Below the pieces are notes generated by a model. It had not been told where the DNA came from and ran no database searches. It saw only the letters and a list, made by a program, of their open reading frames with translations. The position numbers and the translations under genes were made by a program. Below, piece by piece: positions 1 through 6,146 of a DNA stretch of 6,309 bases. Positions within the stretch are counted from its first letter, which is position 1. Every line of letters begins with the position of its first letter. This DNA comes from Lachnospiraceae bacterium. GTDB taxonomy: Bacteria; Bacillota; Clostridia; Lachnospirales; Lachnospiraceae. Location: NCBI GenBank assembly GCA_024691065.1, contig JAILOA010000379.1, forward strand, positions 1-6,309, read 5' to 3'.

Positions 1-13
1 GGAGTCGGAATAT

Positions 14-643
14 ATGAGTAACAGTGAACTTGTAGAATATATAAAAATATCGCCAAATAAACGTGTTCCACGTAATCATAAGATTGACACTATCACAATA
101 CATTGTATGGCGGGACAGCTTTCTGTGGAGACATGCGGAAATGTGTTTTCTGCTTCAAGTGCGGAGGAAAGCTCCAACTATGGTGTTGGAGAGGAAGGAC
201 GTATCGCAATGTATGTGGAAGAAAAAGACAGGTCGTGGTGTAGCAGTAACTGGGATAATGATAACAGAGCGGTGACTATCGAGGTGGCTTCGGATTCATA
301 TCATCCATATGCAGTATCTGATGCTGCTTATAAATCCACGATTAAGCTTGTCGCGGACATTTGTAAGAGAATTGGAATCGAAAAGCTTATTTGGAGCAAT
401 GATAAATGTACTCGAATAGCCCATTCGTATGGGGCAAATATGACCGTCCACAGAGATTTTGCAAATAAGGCTTGTCCCGGAGATTATCTATATAACCGTA
501 TGGGAGATATTGCTAAGAAGGTTAATGCTATACTTGATGGAAAGTCAGAAGATAAGGCAAAAGGCAATAAAAGGGAAAAGAAAGGTAGAGCATTTCCATA
601 TATGGTAAAGGTTTTTACAAAAACAAACCCTGAACATGAATAA
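14..643 (+). CDS. N-acetylmuramoyl-L-alanine amidase (amidase_2 type, endolysin-like)
   Basis: A 209-residue zinc amidase predicted to cut the bond between N-acetylmuramic acid and L-alanine in peptidoglycan. The amidase_2/PGRP fold is recognisable: the first zinc ligand is H30 in ITIHCMAG, a conserved acidic strand is AVTIEVASD (E90), and the other ligands are H146 (MTVHRDF) and C154 in NKACPGDYL, with K152 next to it. The ATG at 14 is preceded by GGAG at 1-4. There is no signal peptide or membrane segment, as in phage-type endolysins that need a holin or lysis for release. From about residue 176 the chain becomes a Lys/Glu-rich linker and then a short FPYMVKV stretch before the stop. Relatives often continue here into an SH3-like wall-binding domain, so this copy looks C-terminally shortened (inference). 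The upstream context is outside the window, so whether it is a prophage remnant or a host autolysin is open. Confidence 0.9.
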   Translation: MSNSELVEYIKISPNKRVPRNHKIDTITIHCMAGQLSVETCGNVFSASSAEESSNYGVGEEGRIAMYVEEKDRSWCSSNWDNDNRAVTIEVASDSYHPYAVSDAAYKSTIKLVADICKRIGIEKLIWSNDKCTRIAHSYGANMTVHRDFANKACPGDYLYNRMGDIAKKVNAILDGKSEDKAKGNKREKKGRAFPYMVKVFTKTNPEHE

Positions 644-669
644 AAAAATAGAATCTCATTACCAATAGC

Positions 670-711
670 AAATCCGGGGAGATAATCTCCGGATTTGTTT
701 ATTTTTATTTT
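670..711 (+). terminator. Intrinsic terminator of the amidase gene
   Basis: A hairpin of 11 base pairs begins 26 bases after the amidase stop. The arms are AAATCC plus GGAGA, pairing with TCTCC plus GGATTT, with a two-base GG bulge and a TAA loop (670-696). It is followed by the T-rich tract GTTTATTTTTATTTT. On the opposite strand no good U-tract follows, so it appears to act in the + direction only. It isolates the amidase from the next gene. Confidence 0.88.
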
Positions 712-749
712 ATAAAAGTGACTAAAAGTAACATAAAACAGACAAATTA

Positions 750-778
750 TTGACACTTATTAGGTTTAGTATTATAAT
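750..778 (+). promoter_or_regulatory. Consensus sigma-A promoter for the transglutaminase-like gene
   Basis: A perfect -35 box TTGACA (750-755) and a perfect -10 box TATAAT (773-778) are separated by exactly 17 bases in AT-rich DNA just after the amidase terminator. Transcription should start near 785, about 290 bases upstream of the start codon at 1076. A promoter this close to consensus predicts strong basal transcription, so any control is likely exerted in the leader or by a repressor (inference). Confidence 0.87.
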
Positions 779-784
779 ATAAAT

Positions 785-1075
785 TAGTTAAGAAGCTCAC
801 TCGGAGCTTTGTTTATAACGGAACGACAATTAAATTATTATTTTAATCGCAGACCTGATGTAAAAGAGTCAGCTTTATTTTCGACCTTAATTATTATTAT
901 GGTTTTATTTTGGTATCCACTATTATAGGACGGATAATTAAAAAACTTAATAATTAGGGCAAAATAGGGCTTTATAGTCGTACTCTCTTCAATATTACAT
1001 TTGATCCGTGATGAAATATAGTTTAGGAAAACAATTGAATATGGATCTTATACCCCATTGAAGGGAGGAATAATT
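785..1075 (+). promoter_or_regulatory. Long, possibly structured 5' leader of the transglutaminase-like gene
   Basis: This noncoding stretch of about 290 bases runs from the predicted transcription start to the start codon. Visible pairings are a hairpin at 792-810 (AAGCTC / GAGCTT, five-base loop), an AT stem 829-834 / 842-847, and a 12-bp stem 885-896 / 948-959 (one G-U pair) that encloses TATCC 914-918 / GGATA 932-936. A longer-range GATCC 1003-1007 / GGATC 1043-1047 lies close to the ribosome binding site. I do not recognise any known riboswitch, T-box or RNA-thermometer signature, and there is no internal intrinsic terminator, so any control would be at the level of translation or stability. 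The AT-rich stems could arise by chance; the 12-bp stem is the most convincing. Confidence 0.4.
1062..1068 (+). promoter_or_regulatory. Ribosome binding site fixing the start at 1076
   Basis: AGGGAGG lies seven bases before the ATG at 1076. The alternative in-frame TTG at 1058 is upstream of this site and would put the Shine-Dalgarno sequence inside the coding region, so the ATG is chosen. Confidence 0.9.
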
Positions 1076-3589
1076 ATGACAAAAAGTAATATTAGGAAAA
1101 GTAAAAACACTCTGCTTTGTACGGGACTGTCATTGGCAATGATTATATCCGGTATCGCTTATCCGACCGGTGCAGAGGCAAGTGCAGCAGAAGCAGAAGG
1201 AAATGTAACAACACAGGAAAGTTCGGAAAATATTTCTAATTATCTTGATAATATTGATGTAGAACATGTAGAGGCTGACGGAGAATTTAAAATCAATAGT
1301 GGTGAATATGAAATAATTCACGTCACAGACCCTACATTTACAATTAATGGCGAGGAATCGGAAGGTTACGGCGATACATTGAAGAATGATTTTAAAGTCT
1401 ATGGAACATCTTTAAGTGCCGATTATTCTGATGAGGAAATTCTAAATGAAAGCGAAGAAGAGGATACATTGAATAGTTCCGACGATACATTTGTACAGGA
1501 TTCAATAGCTCAGTACAGAACGCTTTCTTCTGATGATAGTTACGAATTTTTTGAGGATTGTAGTACGGATTACGGTTACAGACAATTGTATTATACAGAT
1601 AATTACAGTATTTCAAAGAGTGTCTATGATTCTTGTTATACTGATGCCAAGGAACTTTTCCTTAATCCTGACAACGAACTCAAAAAAGTAAAAACAAAGA
1701 CAAAATCTTATAAGGTATTTTGCACTGTTACCTGCGACGAGGAAATAACAGGGGAATGTGCAGATGCTGTATATCTGGCATTTTTATCAGTATTATTTGA
1801 TCACCCATTATTATATTTTGCTGAGACATCTATGCTTTACTCAGAGAATTATGCAATGTTTTTCGTAAGTGAAGATTTTGAAGATGCTTCCTTCAGAGTG
1901 CAGGTTCAGGATAAATTACAGGAAGTTATAACAGGAAATTGTGAGCAGTTTGACAGTTATAAATCCACTTATGAGATACTTAAGGGTATTCATGATCTTA
2001 TTTGTAACTGGGTTTCATATGCAGATCTTTCATCAGGTGCAAATTCAAGAATATATCACTCGGTAGCAGGCTTTATATTAAATGATTTAACTGTTGTTTG
2101 TGAAGGCTATGCATCGATGTTCAGTGCAATGTGTAATTACCTTGACTTAAAGGTTATATTTGTTGCCGGATATTCGGTTCAATCCGACGAAAAATATGGA
2201 CATGCCTGGAACTATGCACGCCTGGATGACGGAAATTATTATTCTATAGATATTACATGGGATGATGCAATTTCATCAGATACATTTATATCAGATTACT
2301 ATTTCTGTAAAGGCGATTCATTCTATGATAATCACGAAGTTACAGATGGTAAGATTATAAATGCGGATAACAATTACATTTATTCATATATCCTTCCGGA
2401 CAATGCAGAGGAAGACTTCGAATATGATGAAACACAGAAGGCAAGAATAGTTGTCGATGATCCTGATTATGATTTATACGAATCATCCGTAGATAATATT
2501 GTTCAGTTCACATCCGATACTACAGAAGATGAAAATGTAACGAATGATTCGGAAACTACAAATACAGATGATGCAAATGCAGATAACGGAAATTCAGAAA
2601 ATACAAGTTCGGACGATGCAAATGTAGATAACGGAAATTCAGAAAATACAAGTTCGGACGATGCAAATGCAAACAACGAAAACTCAGAAAATACAAGTTC
2701 GGACGATGCAAATGCAGATAACGAAAACTCCGGAAATACAAGTTCAGACGATGCAAATGCAAACAACGAAAACTCCGAAAATACAGGTTCGGACGATGCA
2801 AATGTAGATAACGAAAACTCCGGAAATGCAGGTTCGGACGATGCAAATGTAGATAACGGAAACTCCGGGAATACAAGTTCGGACGATGCAAATGTAGATA
2901 ACAACACTGATAATTCAAATTCAAACAATACAAATACTACAGAAAATAATAATTCGGGAAATACATCCAACGTAAACATTCCTAACAGTACAGCAAACCA
3001 AAGTAACGGTTTAGCTAATAATACAATTATTTATGTTCCTGCAACATCAACAGCAACAAGTCAGACAAGCGAAGACGAAGACGAGGATGACGACGAAGAG
3101 TATGAAGATATTGAAACAGACGGAATCGCTACATTTACAAAAAATACTTATTCTTTAAGAGTAGGAAAGGCAATCCAGATAGGAACAATAACAGGCGATG
3201 CTGATTATGTGGACATCGAATCATCAAATTGCCTCAATGTATATATCAGAAACAATAAGATTTATGCATTCGCAAAGGTTACAGCTGCAGTCGGTGGAAC
3301 ATATAAGGTTAAGGTTAGCGATACAGAGTCAACAACAGTAATAAATATTAAGATAGCAAGAAAGGTTACATTGTCAGCTTATAAAAATACAAGGGTTTAT
3401 GTTGCAACAAAGGTTAAGATTGCAAAGAGAAATTTAAGAGTTGTGGCTCCTAAACATATCAAAGCAAAAGTTGTCAGAACTACAACAAATGCAATCATTT
3501 TATCAATTTCCTATTCTAAGACCGTCAGCGGAATAGTAAGGGTTAAAAATGGAAATAAATCCTATAATTTTAGGGTTGTATTTAGTTAA
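1076..3589 (+). CDS. Secreted transglutaminase-like protein with Asp/Asn/Ser repeats
   Basis: An 837-residue exported protein. Residues 1-35 form a signal peptide (basic start, hydrophobic 12-28, likely cleavage after AEA at 33-35). An acidic region follows, then a segment with FDHPLLYF (D242-H243-P244), typical of the helical part preceding bacterial transglutaminase-like domains. The catalytic core spans about 310-420: C342 in VVCEGYASMF, H376 in GHAWN and D392 in YSIDITWDD form the expected Cys-His-Asp triad. Residues 498-609 are 15-residue repeats, and 666-682 a dense Asp/Glu patch. Residues 685-837 are beta-rich and strongly basic, perhaps Ig-like. No LPXTG motif, C-terminal membrane anchor or known wall-binding repeat is visible, so retention, if any, may be electrostatic or by the last domain (inference). 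The family includes protein cross-linking enzymes and cysteine peptidases; the reaction cannot be decided here. The gene has its own strong promoter and long leader. Confidence 0.88.
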   Translation: MTKSNIRKSKNTLLCTGLSLAMIISGIAYPTGAEASAAEAEGNVTTQESSENISNYLDNIDVEHVEADGEFKINSGEYEIIHVTDPTFTINGEESEGYGDTLKNDFKVYGTSLSADYSDEEILNESEEEDTLNSSDDTFVQDSIAQYRTLSSDDSYEFFEDCSTDYGYRQLYYTDNYSISKSVYDSCYTDAKELFLNPDNELKKVKTKTKSYKVFCTVTCDEEITGECADAVYLAFLSVLFDHPLLYFAETSMLYSENYAMFFVSEDFEDASFRVQVQDKLQEVITGNCEQFDSYKSTYEILKGIHDLICNWVSYADLSSGANSRIYHSVAGFILNDLTVVCEGYASMFSAMCNYLDLKVIFVAGYSVQSDEKYGHAWNYARLDDGNYYSIDITWDDAISSDTFISDYYFCKGDSFYDNHEVTDGKIINADNNYIYSYILPDNAEEDFEYDETQKARIVVDDPDYDLYESSVDNIVQFTSDTTEDENVTNDSETTNTDDANADNGNSENTSSDDANVDNGNSENTSSDDANANNENSENTSSDDANADNENSGNTSSDDANANNENSENTGSDDANVDNENSGNAGSDDANVDNGNSGNTSSDDANVDNNTDNSNSNNTNTTENNNSGNTSNVNIPNSTANQSNGLANNTIIYVPATSTATSQTSEDEDEDDDEEYEDIETDGIATFTKNTYSLRVGKAIQIGTITGDADYVDIESSNCLNVYIRNNKIYAFAKVTAAVGGTYKVKVSDTESTTVINIKIARKVTLSAYKNTRVYVATKVKIAKRNLRVVAPKHIKAKVVRTTTNAIILSISYSKTVSGIVRVKNGNKSYNFRVVFS
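2567..2902 (+). repeat. In-frame 45-bp tandem repeats encoding an Asp/Asn/Ser linker
   Basis: Seven full units of 45 bp (2567-2881) and a partial eighth (2882-2902) encode 15-residue units of the form DDANxxNxNSxNxxS. The DDAN start is invariant. Variation falls at a few positions: Ala/Val at 5, Asp/Asn at 6, Gly/Glu at 8, Glu/Gly at 11, Thr/Ala at 13 and Ser/Gly at 14. Variants recur in different combinations between units, as expected from slippage and unequal recombination. The likely role is a flexible hydrophilic spacer between the catalytic and C-terminal domains. Confidence 0.93.
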
Positions 3590-3732
3590 AAATTACTGTA
3601 AAATTTAACCATAAGCAAGGTACTTGATATAAAGAGGTTTATACTTAGAAAACCGGTGCCCGGGACGATACAGGTCGCAGGATAAGGTTATATAAGGACC
3701 TCGAATTAAGGTATACGAATTACTTGAAAACG

Positions 3733-3762
3733 TTAATTAAGACTGAAATAAATTACTATAAT
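3733..3762 (+). promoter_or_regulatory. Probable promoter of the SulP transporter
   Basis: A perfect -10 box TATAAT (3757-3762) lies 30 bases before the transporter start, with only a poor -35 candidate TTAATT (3733-3738, spacer 18). The weak -35 box suggests activator dependence or modest expression. A seven-base direct repeat CGAATTA (3702-3708 and 3716-3722) sits just upstream and might be a binding site, but it is short. No convincing intrinsic terminator follows the transglutaminase-like gene: the GTTAAA / TTTAAC pairing at 3585-3609 has no U-tract. Read-through from upstream is therefore possible. Confidence 0.5.
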
Positions 3763-3777
3763 TTGTATAACTAAATA

Positions 3778-3783
3778 GAAAGG
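3778..3783 (+). promoter_or_regulatory. Ribosome binding site favouring the GTG start at 3792
   Basis: GAAAGG lies eight bases before the GTG at 3792 but fourteen before the in-frame ATG at 3798. The spacing favours GTG, although the alternative changes the protein by only two residues. Confidence 0.6.
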
Positions 3784-3791
3784 TAAACTGA

Positions 3792-5555
3792 GTGCATATG
3801 GGGAGCATCTTTAAGGATTTTAAGAAAGAAAATTTATTAACAGATGTAATAGTAGGGATAGTGATCGCATTGGTTTCTATCCCTATATCCATGGGGTATG
3901 CCCAGGTAGCGGGGATTCCGGTTGTATATGGACTTTATGGATCACTGCTTCCTATTGTGGTATATGCACTGATAACTTCCTCTCCGAGATACATTTTCGG
4001 AGTAGATGCCGCACCTGCGGCACTTACGGGAGGAATCCTTGTAACACTCGGAATTACATATGAATCTGAAGCAGCCAAAAACATTGTGCCGGTGATAACA
4101 CTGGTCACAGCTTTTTGGTTGCTTTTATTTTTCTTTTTAAGATTTGACAGGCTGATTAAATATATCTCAGCCCCGGTAATGGGCGGTTTCATAACCGGAA
4201 TCGGTATGACAATCATCCTTATGCAGGTGCCAAAGCTCTTTGGGCAGGGGAGCGGCACGGGAGAGCTTGCGGAACTTCTTGTACATATTTATGAAAGTGC
4301 AAAAGAAGGATTCAATGTACTCTCCTTCGTGCTCGGAGTATCGACGGTAGTGATAATACTTATAATGAAGAAGATAGCCCCGAAAGTGCCGATGGCAGCC
4401 ATAATGATGATTGTAGGAGCGCTGATAACAGTAATCTTTCACGTGGAGGATTATGGGGTGAAACTTCTTCCGGCAGTAAAACCGGGACTTCCGAAGATTA
4501 TGATTCCTAAAATGTCACTGATAATGACTGATTTCAGAGAAATATTACTATCGAGCTTTACGATATCTATAGTCATATTTTCCGAAACTCTTCTTGCGAC
4601 GCAGAATTTCGGAATGAAGTACGAGGATACCATACAAAACAGGCAGGAAATACTCGCTTACAGCGCCGGAAACTTTGTCGCTGCATTTTTAGGTGTATGC
4701 CCGGTAAACGGAAGCGTCTCCAGAACCGGAATGGCCTGCCAATACGGTATAAAATCGCAGTTTGCAAGCCTTGTCGCCGCAGTGACAATGCTATTTGTAC
4801 TGTTGTTCGGAACCGGCTTTATAGAGTACCTGCCGGTCCCGATGCTCACTGCCATAGTAATATCAGCGTTAATCGGTACATTTGAATTTGATCTGGCAAT
4901 AAAGCTCTATAAGGTAGATAAAAAGGAATGTGTGATATTTATGGCAGCATTCCTGACGGTATTGATTTTCGGCACAATTTACGGCGTTCTCATAGGAATC
5001 CTGCTGTCGTCGATTGCATTTATAGTGAGGGTTGCATACCCGACAACGGATTTCCTTGGGTCAATCGAGGGAGAACCCGGATTCTATTCGCTGTTTCGAC
5101 ACCGTGCCACCCGCCCTATTAAAAATGTAGTGCTCTATCGTTTCAGTAGTCCGCTGTTTTACGCGAATATAGGGAAGTTTCAGAGCGAGCTGGAGAATGT
5201 AAGGCGCCCCGATACAAAGGTCATTATTGTGGATGCTTCGAGCATCAGTTCAGTCGACGCGACCGCCTGCGAAAGGCTTGTATACATATATGAGAAATAC
5301 CAAAGGATGGGGATTAAGTTTATGCTTGCCTGCCATTCGGGAGAGGTTAATGACGAGCTCAGAGTGTACGGCGCCGGTAAGCTTATAGATGAAAATGCAG
5401 TATTTATGAGGATTGAGAAGGCATTGAAGTCCGTCGGAATCGAGCCTCCGTATGAGTTTGATAAGAGAATCCTGCCTGTACTCAGCGCAATAGACCCTGA
5501 CACCACCGAAGACGACTGGAAATATGGTAGTAAAGGGCGGAGCGGAGAAGAGTAG
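3792..5555 (+). CDS. SulP family inorganic anion transporter with STAS domain
   Basis: A 587-residue integral membrane protein of the SulP/SLC26 family, predicted to move an inorganic anion such as sulfate or bicarbonate across the cytoplasmic membrane. The family signature is near the N-terminus: PISMGYAQVAGIPVVYGLY (31-49). It is followed by FGVDAAPAALTGG (D72), where many members carry a Gly-Pro-Thr/Val-Ala type sequence. Multiple hydrophobic segments run to about residue 415, including the conserved GSVSRT (307-312) with GIKSQFA after it. A cytoplasmic STAS domain spans about 446-560, with VDASSISSVDATACERL (480-496; D481 and D489 at the nucleotide-binding-like loop). Length and domain order match full-size family members. 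The substrate cannot be assigned: no sulfate-assimilation or carbon-fixation gene is adjacent. The last residues (GSKGRSGEE) are encoded by the start of a GC-rich tandem repeat and the TAG stop lies inside it, so the C-terminal tail is probably not ancestral. Confidence 0.93.
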   Translation: MHMGSIFKDFKKENLLTDVIVGIVIALVSIPISMGYAQVAGIPVVYGLYGSLLPIVVYALITSSPRYIFGVDAAPAALTGGILVTLGITYESEAAKNIVPVITLVTAFWLLLFFFLRFDRLIKYISAPVMGGFITGIGMTIILMQVPKLFGQGSGTGELAELLVHIYESAKEGFNVLSFVLGVSTVVIILIMKKIAPKVPMAAIMMIVGALITVIFHVEDYGVKLLPAVKPGLPKIMIPKMSLIMTDFREILLSSFTISIVIFSETLLATQNFGMKYEDTIQNRQEILAYSAGNFVAAFLGVCPVNGSVSRTGMACQYGIKSQFASLVAAVTMLFVLLFGTGFIEYLPVPMLTAIVISALIGTFEFDLAIKLYKVDKKECVIFMAAFLTVLIFGTIYGVLIGILLSSIAFIVRVAYPTTDFLGSIEGEPGFYSLFRHRATRPIKNVVLYRFSSPLFYANIGKFQSELENVRRPDTKVIIVDASSISSVDATACERLVYIYEKYQRMGIKFMLACHSGEVNDELRVYGAGKLIDENAVFMRIEKALKSVGIEPPYEFDKRILPVLSAIDPDTTEDDWKYGSKGRSGEE

Positions 5556-5823
5556 CCCGGGCGAGGGCGGAGCGGAAGACCAGCCGGAGAGAAAGAGTAG
5601 CCGGGCGAGGGCGGAGCGAAAGACCAGTCCGGAGAAAAAGAGTAGCCGGGCGAGGGCGGAGCGGAAGACCAGCCGGGGAAAAAGAGTAGCCGGGCGAGGG
5701 CGGAGAGAAAGACCAGTCCGGAGAGAAAGAGTAGCCGGGCGAGGGCGGAGCGGAAGACCAGTCCGGAGAAAAACGTAGCGAAAGACCAGCCGGGCGGGAA
5801 CGGAGCGGATGGAGCGGAAATAG
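5527..5823 (+). repeat. Purine-rich 44-45-bp minisatellite overlapping the transporter stop
   Basis: Units begin AGTAGCCGGGCGAGGG and continue CGGAGCGGAAGACCAG, then YCCGGAGARAAAG. Clear units start at 5551, 5596, 5641, 5685 and 5730 (lengths 45, 45, 44, 45 and 44). A decayed copy precedes them at about 5527-5550, and a rearranged copy follows from 5774 to about 5823. The stop codon of the transporter (5553-5555) is the TAG of the first unit. The one-base length changes shift the reading frame, so the array is not kept as protein-coding sequence. The + strand is very poor in T and rich in G and A, unlike the AT-rich flanks. Each unit has closely spaced GG/GGG runs and CCGG self-complementary sites, giving RNA-structure potential in the 3' untranslated region. 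Confidence 0.92.
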
Positions 5824-5826
5824 ATA

Positions 5827-5915
5827 GATTCGGCCGGAAATAGAGCCGGGACTGAGGATATAAAAGGTAATAAAAGCCGGATTCGGCCGGAAGTAGAACC
5901 GGGACTGAGGATATA
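5827..5915 (+). repeat. Two 36-bp direct repeats after the minisatellite
   Basis: The segments 5827-5862 and 5880-5915 are identical except at two positions. Each starts GATTCGGCCGGAA and ends GGGACTGAGGATATA, and they are offset by 53 bp. The second copy can form a GCCG / CGGC hairpin (5876-5887) with a GATT loop. They share the CCGG-rich flavour of the adjacent minisatellite but not its unit. No open reading frame or target-site duplication suggests an insertion sequence. Confidence 0.85.
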
Positions 5916-6111
5916 GTGAAAAAATAGAAAAAATCAGATAAGTCACGGGGGAATATATTAACAAAAATTTCACAAAAAAACGGGATTCTGAGATGCCTTA
6001 AAATAAGGGCTTCCGAAAATGGCATCAAAATATTGTGTTTTTTTGGTAAAATTGCACAAAATAATGTGGTTTTTCTTCATTAAATTTTCACTTTTTATTT
6101 AAAATAAACTA
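5916..6111. other. AT-rich spacer without a supported gene
   Basis: No coding region is supported here. One inverted repeat is visible: GATGCC 5992-5997 with GGCATC 6021-6026 (23-base loop). It competes with a smaller hairpin CCTTA 5996-6000 / TAAGG 6004-6008. A run of seven T lies at 6038-6044, twelve or so bases after the larger stem, which is too far for a standard intrinsic terminator, though it may be a weak end point for the transporter transcript. A 27-codon hydrophobic reading frame at 6019-6102 is discussed as a finding only. Confidence 0.5.
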
Positions 6112-6140
6112 TTGATATTTTTTAAAAATGCGTATATAAT
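6112..6140 (+). promoter_or_regulatory. Sigma-A promoter at the right end
   Basis: TTGATA (6112-6117, one mismatch to consensus) and TATAAT (6135-6140, perfect) are separated by 17 bases. Transcription should start near 6147. No open reading frame of useful size follows within the window; instead RNA hairpins and a terminator follow. Confidence 0.8.
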
Positions 6141-6146
6141 GTATTA

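Noticed and set aside
484..756. Minus-strand open frame of 90 codons over the amidase end and terminator
   Set aside because: It overlaps the conserved catalytic end of the amidase and crosses a terminator hairpin; there is no family resemblance.
899..928. Nine-codon leader peptide in the long 5' region
   Set aside because: No ribosome binding site precedes it, and the codons do not show a run of one amino acid that would suggest attenuation.
1058..1075. TTG start at 1058 for the transglutaminase-like protein, adding six residues
   Set aside because: The strong AGGGAGG site at 1062-1068 lies downstream of that TTG and is ideally spaced for the ATG at 1076, which also gives a normal signal peptide.
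1076..1180. Lipoprotein signal at NTLLCTG (C15)
   Set aside because: The residue before the cysteine is Leu rather than Gly, Ala or Ser, and the hydrophobic core continues after it. A standard signal peptidase I site (AEA) fits better.
2503..2979. Antisense open frames of 158 and 125 codons across the coding repeats
   Set aside because: They exist only because the 45-bp repeat is free of stops in these frames. Their products are repetitive Phe/Ser/Leu or His/Arg/Tyr sequences with no ribosome binding site, and the sense frame has clear domains.
5524..5778. Plus-strand frame of 84 codons giving an Arg/Lys/Ser-rich protein
   Set aside because: It lies wholly within the minisatellite. The 44-bp units change the translated repeat midway, and the frame differs from that of the transporter, so it is not conserved as protein.
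5551..5915. CRISPR array
   Set aside because: The units are contiguous tandem repeats without unique spacers of constant length, and no cas gene is present.
5180..6028. Minus-strand open frame of 282 codons across the 3' repeat region
   Set aside because: It is kept open by the minisatellite, overlaps the conserved STAS coding sequence, gives Pro/Ser/Leu low-complexity protein and has no ribosome binding site before its start.
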